Assembly (NCBI GenBank): GCA_934249265.1
Contig: CAKQKQ010000007.1
Location: 1-40,885, forward strand
DNA: 40,885 nucleotides
Direction: 5' to 3'
DNA from: an uncultured Clostridia bacterium
GTDB taxonomy: Bacteria; Bacillota; Clostridia; Christensenellales; Borkfalkiaceae
The position numbers and the translations under genes are program-made. Below the pieces are notes generated by a model that saw only the letters and a program-made list of their open reading frames with translations, had not been told where the DNA came from and made no database searches. This document shows positions 16,336 through 24,510 of this stretch, in pieces. The first letter of the stretch is position 1, and every line of letters begins with the position of its first letter.

Positions 16336-17130
16336 ATGATTGATATTTTAAACAAGAAGGTAAGAAATCGGGACGGGAAAATTTATGTTATAGAAAGGCA
16401 AGACAACAACGATATAGACTTAAGCAACGGAAAAACTTATAATTATATCAGAATGTTTGAATCAAAAGCGTTTAGTTTGCTCGACGAAACTTTACAAGAC
16501 ATGGTGTCAAAAGACGTTGAAATGCTTATAAGGCAAGAGGAAATAAAGAAACGGAAAGAGGAAGAAAAAAGAAGCAAGAGAGAAGAGTGGGCAAAAGTAA
16601 AAAGAATATTAGACGGTCAATTGATAGGCAGAGATATTTCTTGTGAAAGGGGAACGGATTTATCTATATCCAAATGTTTTTATTATAAAAAGGAATACGG
16701 AACTAAGGCTTTGACTATTTATGAAAGCGGCATTGATAATTTAGGTTTTAATCCAAGCAAAAAATGCGATTTTGATTTACAGAAGTTGTTATATTCGCAA
16801 GACTGCACCAAAGAAAAATATTCCGTCTGGCTTTTGCCGTATTCAAACGTCAACGGTCAATCAAACGGTAAGTGGGTAAATTTAATCGAAGAAGACAAAG
16901 ACAGAATTACTCAATATATTTTTGTTGACGACGGATACGTACATTCGCCAAACGAAAAAAGACTGACGTTTGTAAAACAAAAAAACGGAGAGTATGTCTT
17001 TTTAGGCGTATACTATTTAAAATATATTTTTAAAGATTATTTTGATGAAATAGAAAAAGATTACGGAAAGTGTTTCGCAAAGGAAATTTATTATTTACAT
17101 AGCAAAAACTATCCCGAAGACGTTTTATAA
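16336..17130 (+). CDS. hypothetical protein, 264 residues
   Basis: This protein is soluble in appearance. An N-terminal beta segment (1-45) is followed by a strongly charged helix, likely a coiled coil (about 62-90, EEIKKRKEEEKRSKREEWAK). A mixed alpha/beta C-terminal domain follows, with VWLLPYSNVNGQSNGKWVNL and a late segment EYVFLGVYYLKYIF. I do not recognise it. GAGGG lies 5 nt before the ATG. It follows the CPCC gene in the same direction with a palindrome copy between. A terminator follows at 17209-17236. Confidence 0.75.
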   Translation: MIDILNKKVRNRDGKIYVIERQDNNDIDLSNGKTYNYIRMFESKAFSLLDETLQDMVSKDVEMLIRQEEIKKRKEEEKRSKREEWAKVKRILDGQLIGRDISCERGTDLSISKCFYYKKEYGTKALTIYESGIDNLGFNPSKKCDFDLQKLLYSQDCTKEKYSVWLLPYSNVNGQSNGKWVNLIEEDKDRITQYIFVDDGYVHSPNEKRLTFVKQKNGEYVFLGVYYLKYIFKDYFDEIEKDYGKCFAKEIYYLHSKNYPEDVL

Positions 17131-17208
17131 GTCTAATTTAATCGCGAAAAGAAATAAAATTTAATTTGGCATTGTAAAACAAAACGATTAGCACTTTTAA
17201 ATAAAAAT

Positions 17209-17236
17209 ACCCCGCAAGAATTTTATCTTACGGGGT
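17209..17236 (+). terminator. hairpin terminator
   Basis: ACCCCGCAAGA (17209-17219) pairs with TCTTACGGGGT (17226-17236), with one mismatch, across a 6-nt loop. The following sequence is T-rich but has no clean run. Confidence 0.7.
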
Positions 17237-17370
17237 CGATTTATAATTTTTAGTTTTTGTATCAATATATTGTTTGCGCAATATTATAGTTTCGGTCGCA
17301 ATTCGGTCGCAAGCGGTAAAAATTATGTCTTTAAAATTTCCGTTCGCATATAATATAACGGAGGTATAAT

Positions 17371-17808
17371 ATGATAGAGCGCACTGACGATTGTTTTGAC
17401 GGACTTATAGACCACGGGGCGCAGCCGTATGTGGAAAACATGCTTAAAGCGACCATGAACAACGATTGTTTTCGCACTACTTTGTGGACGGGCGAACATT
17501 TGCAAACCACTATAATGAAAATAGAATCGGGCGACGATATAGGACTTGAAGTCCATGCCGAAGTTGACCAATTTATAATGATAATTTGCGGAGTCGGGGT
17601 GGTTACTTTCGGCGAGTCGCGCGACGTAATTACAAAAAAAATGCCCGTAAAAACGGGTTTCGGAATATTTATCCCCGCGGGCACATGGCACAATGTGATA
17701 AATTGCGGCGTGGGCGCGTTGAAATTGTTTTCCGTTTACGCCCCGCCCGAGCATTTGCACGGCACGGTTCACCCCACTAAAGCGATAGCCAAAAAGGAAG
17801 AAGGATAA
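17371..17808 (+). CDS. cupin-domain protein
   Basis: The 145-residue product is a single small beta-barrel cupin. Motif 1 is around GLEVHAEVDQFIMIICGVGV (metal-ligand candidates His and Gln/Glu) and motif 2 is FIPAGTWHNVIN with its His, giving the usual spacing. The C-terminal PPEHLHGTVHPTK is typical of bacterial cupin_2 proteins of unknown activity. A strong ribosome binding site (CGGAGG) is present. It stands alone, with terminators on both sides. The reaction or ligand is unknown. Confidence 0.9.
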   Translation: MIERTDDCFDGLIDHGAQPYVENMLKATMNNDCFRTTLWTGEHLQTTIMKIESGDDIGLEVHAEVDQFIMIICGVGVVTFGESRDVITKKMPVKTGFGIFIPAGTWHNVINCGVGALKLFSVYAPPEHLHGTVHPTKAIAKKEEG

Positions 17809-17866
17809 AAGGTTTTATTAAACACGAACACTTATAATAATTTAATTAAACACGAATATTTTAAGT

Positions 17867-17908
17867 AAAGCGTAGGTAAATTTTGTTTTGCCTCGCTTTA
17901 TTTTTTTT
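17867..17908 (+). terminator. terminator of the cupin gene
   Basis: AAAGCGTAGGTAA (17867-17879) pairs with TTGCCTCGCTTT, with one bulge, and is followed by a run of eight T. Confidence 0.82.
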
Positions 17909-17989
17909 GCCATAAAAACGGAAATTTCAATTTGCGCCGTAATTAAGTTGCAATTTAGTGACGTCAAACGGTTTAAAACGTATGCGCCC

Positions 17990-18106
17990 GACTGAAAAAT
18001 AAAAATTTGACGGGATAAAAGCCGTTTTTGTTTTACAAAAATGTGCCGACAAAGGCATAAATTTGTATTCGTTAGACTAAAAAAACAAAAATTTGACGGA
18101 GCAAAA
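17990..18106. repeat. imperfect direct repeat in a non-coding stretch
   Basis: Segments at 17990-18020 and 18075-18106 share GACT-AAAAA and AAAAATTTGACGG followed by an A-run, about 85 bp apart. The gap from 17909 to 18159 holds nothing else I can name. Confidence 0.55.
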
Positions 18107-18159
18107 TTTGTATATGTTTGACTATAAAGCGCAAAAAACGAGAGATTTGCCCTTAATCG

Positions 18160-18188
18160 TTGAAATATACGCAAAAATGTGGTATTAT
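18160..18188 (+). promoter_or_regulatory. sigma-A promoter of the TrmN6-rsmI pair
   Basis: TTGAAA (18160-18165) and TATTAT (18183-18188) are 17 bp apart, about 22 bp before the ATG at 18211. Confidence 0.7.
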
Positions 18189-18210
18189 AATTAAATAAAA
18201 GGAGACTGTT

Positions 18211-18891
18211 ATGGTACTTGCTGACGGCGAAAGAATTGAAGAACTCGGCATAGACGATTTAAAAATTTTGCAGAGCGACAAATTATATAAATTCACCTCT
18301 GATTCGGTTTTGCTTTCAAAATTTGCTTCAAGCAAAAAGAATGACAAAGTTGCCGATTTTTGTTCGGGTTGCGGCATCGTAGGCATGCATTATTACGCGC
18401 TTCATCAAGACTTAAACAGCGTGACTTTTTTTGAAATTCAAAAAGAACTTTGCGATTTAAACAAAAAATCGATAGAAATAAACGGGCTTTCGGGCAAAAT
18501 GACGGCTGTAAATTGCCGCTTGCAAGACATCGGCAAAGAATATGACGGAAAATTTACTTTAATTTTATGCAACCCGCCTTATAAAAAACTTAATAGCGGA
18601 GAAAAGCCGCCCGAGGGGCATATTGCCATGTGCAGACACGAAATTACGGTCACGCAAGAGGAAATTATCTCTATCGCGGCGAAAAAACTCGCTTACGGCG
18701 GAAGATTTTGCATGTGCCAACGCACCGAAAGGTTTGTTGACGCCGTTTGCACGATGAGAGAAAACAAACTAAATCCCGTCAAAATTCAATTTGTTTCGGC
18801 TGGCAAAGACGATAAAATTTATTTGTTTTTAATCGAGGCGGTCAAGCAAGTCAGCCCGCAAATAAAAATATTGCCCACAATTAAAAATTGA
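18211..18891 (+). CDS. trmN6: tRNA1(Val) (adenine-N6)-methyltransferase family protein
   Basis: The 226-residue enzyme is a SAM-dependent class I methyltransferase. It has glycine motif I ADFCSGCGIVGMHYYAL (about 48-64), an acidic end of strand 2 (FFEIQKEL), and the catalytic NPPY motif of N6-adenine methyltransferases (LILCNPPYKKL, around 117). The N-terminal ERIEELGIDDLKILQS is typical of the YabB/YfiC/TrmN6 group, which modifies A37 of tRNA. The neighbour rsmI downstream matches the yabB-rsmI order of Firmicutes. AAAGGAG precedes the ATG. The exact tRNA substrate in Gram-positives is inferred, not shown. Confidence 0.9.
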   Translation: MVLADGERIEELGIDDLKILQSDKLYKFTSDSVLLSKFASSKKNDKVADFCSGCGIVGMHYYALHQDLNSVTFFEIQKELCDLNKKSIEINGLSGKMTAVNCRLQDIGKEYDGKFTLILCNPPYKKLNSGEKPPEGHIAMCRHEITVTQEEIISIAAKKLAYGGRFCMCQRTERFVDAVCTMRENKLNPVKIQFVSAGKDDKIYLFLIEAVKQVSPQIKILPTIKN

Positions 18892-19003
18892 TATTTTCGG
18901 TAAAACCGTTTGGAAAAATTGCCGATTTTATACCGTTTTATTTGCAGATTATATATCGATTTTATTTGCCTATGACAATAGACTACTAAATTAAGGAGAA
19001 AAT

Positions 19004-19804
19004 ATGCTGTATTTCGTAAGCACCCCGATAGGAAATCTTAAAGATATCACATTGCGCGCGTTAGAAACTTTGAAAAACGCCGACGTCATTGCGTGCGAAG
19101 ACACGAGACATTCGCTTAGGCTTTTAAACGCGTACGACATCAAAAAGCCGCTCGTAAGTTATCACAAATTCAACGAGAGAGAATCGGGCGAAAAAATAAT
19201 TTCGCTTTTAAAAGAAGGCAAAGAGGTCGCCGTCATTTCCGACGCCGGCACGCCGATAGTTTCAGACCCGGGCAACGTGCTTTGCAAAATGCTCATTGAA
19301 GAGGGGATTTCTTACACGGTAATTCCCGGAGCAAACGCTTTATTGCCCGCGCTTATTTTGTCCGGTCTCGATGCGTCGAGGTTTACTTTTGTCGGCTTTT
19401 TGCCCGAAAAAAAGAAAGACAGAGAAAATATTTTGCAAAAGGCTGCGGCGAGCGAGTGTACAATGATATTTTACTGCGCTCCGCACGACCTTAAAAAGAC
19501 GCTTTCGGTGCTGTTTGAAAATTTAGGAAAGCGCAAGGCTGTGGCGGTGAGGGAGATTACCAAAATTTACGAAGAACGAATAGAGTTTGCCCTCGGCGAC
19601 GAAATTTCACTTCCAGACAAGGGCGAATACGTGATTTGCGTAGAGGGTAAAGCGGTGCAAAACGACCTTGTAAATTTATCCCCAAAAGAGCATATCAAGG
19701 CGTATATAGACGGCGGAATGAGTAAAAACGAGGCTATAAAACAAGCCGCTAAAGATAGGGGTGTAAGCAAATCGGAAATGTATAAATACACTTTAAACGA
19801 TTAA
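19004..19804 (+). CDS. rsmI: 16S rRNA (cytidine1402-2'-O)-methyltransferase
   Basis: RsmI uses SAM to methylate the ribose of C1402 in 16S rRNA, at the decoding centre. The 266-residue product carries the family's tetrapyrrole-methylase fold motifs: LYFVSTPIGNLKDITLRAL at the N-terminus, CEDTRHSLRLL, SDAGTPIVSDPG, and IPGANALLPALILSGL. The C-terminal GMSKNEAIKQAAKDRGVSKS is the helix-turn-helix-like tail of full-length RsmI. AAGGAG lies 7 nt before the ATG. It sits 112 bp downstream of trmN6 and is probably cotranscribed with it. Confidence 0.96.
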   Translation: MLYFVSTPIGNLKDITLRALETLKNADVIACEDTRHSLRLLNAYDIKKPLVSYHKFNERESGEKIISLLKEGKEVAVISDAGTPIVSDPGNVLCKMLIEEGISYTVIPGANALLPALILSGLDASRFTFVGFLPEKKKDRENILQKAAASECTMIFYCAPHDLKKTLSVLFENLGKRKAVAVREITKIYEERIEFALGDEISLPDKGEYVICVEGKAVQNDLVNLSPKEHIKAYIDGGMSKNEAIKQAAKDRGVSKSEMYKYTLND

Positions 19805-19814
19805 GTTTTGTCAT

Positions 19815-19840
19815 TTTTACAGCGCACGTATTGCGTAAAA
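19815..19840. repeat. 26-bp palindromic element, copy H
   Basis: TTTTACAGC-GCACGTAT-TGCGTAAAA starts 10 bp after the rsmI stop. After one T-T mismatch, the flanks TGTCA and TGACA pair perfectly, with bases unlike other copies. Between it and 20082 I see no gene, only an AT-rich stretch. Confidence 0.82.
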
Positions 19841-20082
19841 TTGACATATTTTGCGAAAAATAGGCAACTTGTTTATCGCAAAACGGCTAAAATACTCAAG
19901 TGCCGACCTTAATAAAAATTTAAAACGGCAAAAATATTGCAAAAAAATAAAGGTGTACGTTGTGCGGCAAAATAATGTAATAAAAAGCGGTAAAATATTG
20001 TAAGAATAAAAATTATGTGCCGTGCGGTAAATTATACAAAAGGATAAAGTAAACATCGCACGACAAATACTATAAAATAAAC

Positions 20083-20109
20083 AAAAAAAGGCGGGGAAAA
20101 TCCCCGCCT
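20083..20109 (-). terminator. terminator of the gene at 20119-20646
   Basis: AGGCGGGG (20089-20096) and CCCCGCCT (20102-20109) form a perfect GC-rich stem. Read leftward it is followed by seven T, so it ends the leftward transcript. It can also serve the rightward strand weakly. Confidence 0.9.
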
Positions 20110-20118
20110 AAAAACTTT

Positions 20119-20646
20119 TTACGAGTCGTTTTCGGACTCGTTTTTTTTGTATTCGGACAAAATATCCGCCATAAGCGAAACGAGTATTTTTTCTTCGTCC
20201 GGATTTAAAGAGTTTTTTCTGCAGTCGGCAATTATTTTTTCGATTTCGGTCTCGATAGAGACTTTATCTTTGCCGACCAATTTGAGTATTTTTTTGACTG
20301 CGCTCGGCACTTTTTCTGCGTCGGTAATAAGCAAAAGTATGCCTCTGATTTGAAAAGCCAAATCTTTTTTTTCGGGGCAAATCGTGCTTAAAATTACCGT
20401 TGCGATACCGCCGCAAGTTATGCCGAGGTTAAAGCAGTCTTCAAATGCCACGGCGTCTTTTGTAAGTAGACTGTAAATGAAATAGAAAAGAATACCCGAA
20501 AAATACGTTGCGTAATTTTTTACTCTTTCCGAAAAAACCGAGGGGTGTTTGCCGAGTATATACACCACGACGCACACCGCAAAACTCGGAATTAAAAAGT
20601 CTTTGCCGCATCTTTTAAGATATCCCATAAGTTGAAATTCGTTCAT
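20119..20646 (-). CDS. hypothetical membrane protein, 175 residues
   Basis: The N-terminal half has three hydrophobic segments (about 18-33, 45-61 and 68-88: FLIPSFAVCVVVYILG, YFSGILFYFIYSLL, CFNLGITCGGIATVILS). The C-terminal half is a charged helical domain (KVPSAVKKILKLVGKDKVS, DEEKILVSLMADILSEYKK). I do not recognise the family. GGAG lies 8 nt before the ATG but is the 3' arm of a 7-bp hairpin (20653-20669), which could hide it. A small possible leader ORF ends just upstream. Confidence 0.75.
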   Translation of the reverse strand: MNEFQLMGYLKRCGKDFLIPSFAVCVVVYILGKHPSVFSERVKNYATYFSGILFYFIYSLLTKDAVAFEDCFNLGITCGGIATVILSTICPEKKDLAFQIRGILLLITDAEKVPSAVKKILKLVGKDKVSIETEIEKIIADCRKNSLNPDEEKILVSLMADILSEYKKNESENDS

Positions 20647-20652
20647 TTCATA

Positions 20653-20669
20653 CTCCTTTCAAAAAGGAG
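20653..20669 (-). promoter_or_regulatory. hairpin covering a ribosome binding site
   Basis: Read leftward, CTCCTTT-TTG-AAAGGAG is a perfect 7-bp stem with a 3-nt loop. Its 3' arm is the ribosome binding site of the gene starting at 20646. A possible small ORF ends 6 nt before the stem, so a ribosome stopping there would melt it. This is the layout of a translational attenuator or coupling device. Confidence 0.55.
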
Positions 20670-20675
20670 AGAAAA

Positions 20676-20753
20676 TCAATCTTCAGGCGCAATATCTTTT
20701 ATCTTTCTACTTAATCTCACGTAAAAATTGTTTATAGAATATTTATAGACCGT
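20676..20753 (-). CDS. possible 25-residue leader peptide
   Basis: Following AAGGAGGGA, a frame open for 25 codons ends in TGA just before the ribosome-binding-site hairpin. The peptide would run VYKYSINNFYVRLSRKIKD and then IAPED. There is no ATG, GTG or TTG; the codon at the right distance from the ribosome binding site is ACG (20753-20751), a rare start. The strong ribosome binding site and the position argue for it; the missing start codon argues against it. I do not recognise the peptide. Confidence 0.3.
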   Translation of the reverse strand, partial: TVYKYSINNFYVRLSRKIKDIAPED

Positions 20754-20870
20754 ATTACTCCCTCCTTTTTGCTTTTTCCCAAACGCCGATTAAAGTATAA
20801 ACCTTAAAAACAAATAATCAAGGTTTTACCGACAGCAAAACTAAAAGTTTTTTAAAAAAGGAGCGATAAC

Positions 20871-21071
20871 GTGTTTTTAAAAATAGTCGGCGCACGCTTG
20901 ATTGGTCTTTCGCCGCTACCATGCATAACAAAACCTTTTGTTCGTGCCGCTCACGCAACGACTATACCAAACGTAATGAAGAAAAGCGAAACCGCAACAG
21001 CAACACCGCACCAAACGAAAACGCAAGCGAACAAGCCGACGGCAAGTGTTAAAATTTATCGGCGGCATTAA
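20871..21071 (+). CDS. doubtful small ORF, 66 residues
   Basis: A GTG start at 20871 is preceded by AAGGAG at 7 nt, and the frame stays open for 66 codons up to the convergent end of spoIIE. The product is rich in Thr, Ala, Lys and Pro with no clear fold (ETATATPHQTKTQANKPTAS), matches nothing I know, and has no obvious promoter. It is listed because of the ribosome binding site; it may well not be a gene. Confidence 0.22.
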   Translation: MFLKIVGARLIGLSPLPCITKPFVRAAHATTIPNVMKKSETATATPHQTKTQANKPTASVKIYRRH

Positions 21072-21076
21072 AATTT

Positions 21077-23320
21077 TTATTGACAGTCTTTTTTAAAAAT
21101 TCTCGCCACGATAACGGTCAAATCGTCTTTGGCGTAACCGCCCGAAAGCCTTATCGCTTCTTCCATAATCGAGTCGGCGGTTTTTTGAGGGTTTAACGAG
21201 GGGTGGTCGTGAATAAAAGTGAGCATATCAGTAGAAGAAGTAAACGCGTCCGAAACGCCGTCGCTAAACATAATTATACTGCAAGACCCGTCGAAATCGA
21301 CGTTGCATTTTTTCGTTTCGACGTCATCTAAAATGCCCAGCGGCAACGACGAGCCGTCGATTATTTTTATTCCTTCGTCTTGAATAAAAAAGCCGTAAGG
21401 CGCGCCCGTCTTTATAAAAGTCGCTCTGCCTTTATATAAATCAACCGTCACCATATCGAGTGCGATAAACTCCTCGTCGTTTGAAAAAGAGAGCAGTTTG
21501 TTTACTACGGGCAACACTACTTCGCTTTCAAGTCCCGCCTTATAAAGCGTTTCGATAAGGTTGATCGCAATAGCCGAATTGCCGTGCGCCTTGACTCCCG
21601 TACCCATGCCGTCGTTGATGGCGATAAGGAATTTTCCCTCGTCGATTTTTATGATAGAGTGGGTGTCTCCGCTACAATTATTGTCATCTTTGGGCATAGC
21701 GTTTACTCCGAAAACGGTATCGTACGCGGGCGACGGCTTTAAAGTTACGCAAATAAGTTCAGCCGAAAAATACAATTTTCTCACGATAGTAAGAGACTTT
21801 CCCGTCGCTTTTTCGATAAGTTGAGTAAATATCGGCAGCGTAAATATTTTTTCATCGAGCATGATTTCGATTTGAAAATCGTCGTCGCCGTATACGAGAA
21901 TTTCGCTCACGTAAAAGCCGTTTTCTGTCAGCACTTTTTCTATTTTGGCTTTAAGTTTGTCGTTAAAACGAATGGGTTGGCTCATCTCGAAAGCGATGTT
22001 TTTAAGGGCTTCGGACAGTCCTTCCGATTGAAGAGAAATAAGTTCTCTGCCCACGTTTACATCGGATAGTTTCATTAAAGTTTCTTTATACGAAGAAATG
22101 TGTTTATTCAGTTCGTAAAGCATGCCGTTTGTGTAAGCACAGTTTTCCGCAAATTCTTTTGGTATATCCACAAGCGACAGTTTACCTTTGGCGATGCCTA
22201 TCGAAATAAGGCGGAAGAGGGTATCGTCTTGCGGGAAATTTTTTTTGGAACATTTAGAGTAAAGCGTGCAGTCGGTGCAAACGTTTGTCTTTACGTCGTA
22301 AACGATAGAATTTTTTATGCTGTCTTCGTCTGGTGCGACCGATTGCATTTCGTAAAGACTGTTTTGAATTTCCTTAAACGCGCCCGAAATTTCATAAAGT
22401 TTGCTCGAAACGCTCATTCGATTGCGGTTGATAGCCGCCCGCACGAGTTGGCGTTTTTTAAACAGATACAACCTATCGCCCATAGATTTAAGCGCGCTTT
22501 CGGGGGTGAATACGAAAATCGCCACGGGTACGAGCGTGTAAATAAGCGAAACGTAAGTATAATTTATTCCGCTTATCCAACTTATCGCAAAGTCGATAAA
22601 TATCGTCAATGCCGCCGCCAAAAGTTTTGAAATGTTTACGGAGTATAGCGCGCAAACCGCAATTACAGCCATGCACCCGACGGGCAAAAACGAACGACTA
22701 TAAACCGCCAAAGGTAGCGACAGAACAATGCTTCCCGTCACGCAAGCCGCCCCGCCGACCACCGAAGAATAGAGTATAAACAAAACTAAAATCGACTTCC
22801 AAACGTCCGTTGAGGTGAGGTTAGTTACGCCTATTCCCGTCACTACGACGAAGGTGCATACGCATAAAAGTTCGGAATCGGTGGTTTTGTAAGAGAATTT
22901 GTTTACGAACAAAACCCGCACCGCTTGCAGTGAAATAAGACTTATCAGTAGTGTCAAAAAAACGCAAATAAAGTTGTAAGTTTGTGGGTATTTATACACC
23001 GAAAGCGCGAGAGAAATAAGTATGTAAAGCACGATTTCAAACTTGGGTTTTCTATTGAATTTGTCGTATAAGGAGAATACGGTTGCTGTAAACGCGGCAG
23101 GAAACAGCGATAAAAGCACGTGATTAAAGTTGAAAAATATGCAGTTTGACGATATAAAAGCCAGCGCGCACAAAATCGGCGAAAAGCCGTTGTACATAAG
23201 CCCTATTATCACCGCCGTATCGACGGGAATTTGCGTGGGTAGGCAAAACCTAAACGTAAGGCACAACAAATTGCAAATCAAAAATAATCCCACGTCTTTA
23301 TAATCGAGTTTTTTAAACAT
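21077..23320 (-). CDS. spoIIE: stage II sporulation protein E
   Basis: SpoIIE is the membrane PP2C-type phosphatase that dephosphorylates SpoIIAA to activate sigma-F in the forespore and takes part in the polar septum. The 747-residue product has about ten hydrophobic segments in the first 290 residues and a cytoplasmic linker with a Cys cluster (CTDCTLYSKC, about 340-350) typical of clostridial SpoIIE. The C-terminal PP2C domain has DGMGTG near 570, ALDMVTVDLYKGRATFIKTG, MFSDGVSDAF near 685 and DDLTVIVARI at the end. The ribosome binding site is AAGGCGG. The spoIIAA-AB-sigF operon is not in the window. Presence of this gene argues that the organism forms endospores. Confidence 0.96.
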   Translation of the reverse strand: MFKKLDYKDVGLFLICNLLCLTFRFCLPTQIPVDTAVIIGLMYNGFSPILCALAFISSNCIFFNFNHVLLSLFPAAFTATVFSLYDKFNRKPKFEIVLYILISLALSVYKYPQTYNFICVFLTLLISLISLQAVRVLFVNKFSYKTTDSELLCVCTFVVVTGIGVTNLTSTDVWKSILVLFILYSSVVGGAACVTGSIVLSLPLAVYSRSFLPVGCMAVIAVCALYSVNISKLLAAALTIFIDFAISWISGINYTYVSLIYTLVPVAIFVFTPESALKSMGDRLYLFKKRQLVRAAINRNRMSVSSKLYEISGAFKEIQNSLYEMQSVAPDEDSIKNSIVYDVKTNVCTDCTLYSKCSKKNFPQDDTLFRLISIGIAKGKLSLVDIPKEFAENCAYTNGMLYELNKHISSYKETLMKLSDVNVGRELISLQSEGLSEALKNIAFEMSQPIRFNDKLKAKIEKVLTENGFYVSEILVYGDDDFQIEIMLDEKIFTLPIFTQLIEKATGKSLTIVRKLYFSAELICVTLKPSPAYDTVFGVNAMPKDDNNCSGDTHSIIKIDEGKFLIAINDGMGTGVKAHGNSAIAINLIETLYKAGLESEVVLPVVNKLLSFSNDEEFIALDMVTVDLYKGRATFIKTGAPYGFFIQDEGIKIIDGSSLPLGILDDVETKKCNVDFDGSCSIIMFSDGVSDAFTSSTDMLTFIHDHPSLNPQKTADSIMEEAIRLSGGYAKDDLTVIVARIFKKDCQ

Positions 23321-23541
23321 AAAAAAATAACCGCCTTATAGATTAAGTAAATTAATTAAATTTACTTTATAAAGCAGTTATATCATACATATATGGTTTA
23401 ATTTTGTGTGTTTGTGTTTTTTTAAGACGAATAACGTCGAAAAACCGTTTTGTTTCCAAAGGCCGTTTTGTCTCAAGCCCTTTAAACGTTTTTATATGTT
23501 TTTGCGATTTATTGTCTTGCACCGCTTGAAACGGTTTGGGT

Positions 23542-23592
23542 GCTTGCGGATTTTTATATTATTTCGCTCGCAAAGTTTGAAATGATTTGATA
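23542..23592. repeat. direct repeat, copy 1
   Basis: This segment of about 51 bp (GCTTGCGGATTTTTA, ATTTCG, GTTTGAAAT-ATTTG-TA) recurs at 23654-23703, 112 bp to the right. The 350-bp gap between spoIIE and the HAD gene contains no gene I can see. Confidence 0.6.
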
Positions 23593-23653
23593 GAGTTGCT
23601 CGCGATTTCCGCTTTTATTTCGCCATAAGCCGATTAAAAGGGTTTGGCGTTTC

Positions 23654-23703
23654 GCTTGCGGATTTTTAATATCATTTCGAGCCGTTTGAAATAATTTGGT
23701 ATA
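23654..23703. repeat. direct repeat, copy 2
   Basis: This is the second copy of the 23542-23592 unit, about 80% identical. Its right half overlaps the last codons of the HAD phosphatase gene, so the copy at 23542 may be a decayed duplicate of that gene's 3' end. Confidence 0.6.
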
Positions 23704-24370
23704 CTTGTTTGTGGGTTTTTACCTCGTAAGTGACGGGCAGTGAAAGGTCGTTTGCTTTTCCCGACGGGTTAAACCAGCACGTGTCCACGCCGAAATTTAT
23801 TCCGCCCAGCATATCGCACCTCAAAGAATCGCCCACGACAATAGCGTCTTTTTTGTCAAAACCGCTTATTTTTTTCGCGCAGTATTCAAAATATCCTTCG
23901 GATGGTTTTCTCGCACCTATTTCGTCGGAGATAAACACGTCTTCAAAAAATTTGTTTAAGTGCGCCTCTTTAAGTCTTTTTCTCTGCGTTTCGATTATTC
24001 CGTTAGTGATTAAAAACATTCGTTTGCCGCTAAAATAAAGCGAGTTTAAAAGTTTTCTCGCTCCGTACAGCATATCGTGACCTTCGCTCAATTTCACGCG
24101 GTAAATATCGTTGGCTGTTTTGGGGTCGGCTTTGTCACCGAACAGTTTAAAAATTTTTTCAAAGCGGCTGATTAAAAGCGGGGTGTTGTCGCCGGAAGTC
24201 CGTTCGATAAGTCCCCAAATTTCGTCGTTGATTTTTTTATATTCGGTCAATTTTTCTTCGGAACAAGTCAAATTCAGTTCCGCATAGGTCGAAAAAATCG
24301 CCTTTCTTTCGCTTTTTGAAAAATCGAATAAAGTGTTGTCTGCGTCCAACAAAACAATGTTGTAGCCCAT
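23672..24370 (-). CDS. HAD-family phosphatase (YjjG-like nucleotidase)
   Basis: The 232-residue protein has the four HAD motifs: I, DADNTLFDF (nucleophile Asp10 and Asp12); II, the Thr of LITNGI; III, the Lys of ARKPSEGYF; IV, GDSLRCDMLGG. A helical cap domain lies between motifs I and II (about 20-95). The start DADNTLFDFSKSE and the overall length fit the YjjG/YfnB branch, which removes phosphate from non-canonical nucleoside monophosphates. The ribosome binding site is AAGGAG. It lies between spoIIE and the germination operon, all leftward, with gaps that suggest a separate transcript. Substrate assignment is by similarity only. Confidence 0.88.
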   Translation of the reverse strand: MGYNIVLLDADNTLFDFSKSERKAIFSTYAELNLTCSEEKLTEYKKINDEIWGLIERTSGDNTPLLISRFEKIFKLFGDKADPKTANDIYRVKLSEGHDMLYGARKLLNSLYFSGKRMFLITNGIIETQRKRLKEAHLNKFFEDVFISDEIGARKPSEGYFEYCAKKISGFDKKDAIVVGDSLRCDMLGGINFGVDTCWFNPSGKANDLSLPVTYEVKTHKQVYQIISNGSK

Positions 24371-24510
24371 TTATACTCCTTTTTACTCCTTTGGCGCAAA
24401 GTCGTTTGCCGCCGTTTCGCGATTTAAGGCGTACAATTTAAGCCTTTCGCGCTTGTCGGCGTATAAACAGTATAAAGCATTTACGAGTAAAAATCAACGA
24501 CATTTAAAGT

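Noticed and set aside
22100..22630. Rightward ORF of 176 codons inside spoIIE.
   Set aside because: It is antisense to an unambiguous spoIIE coding region and has no family resemblance.
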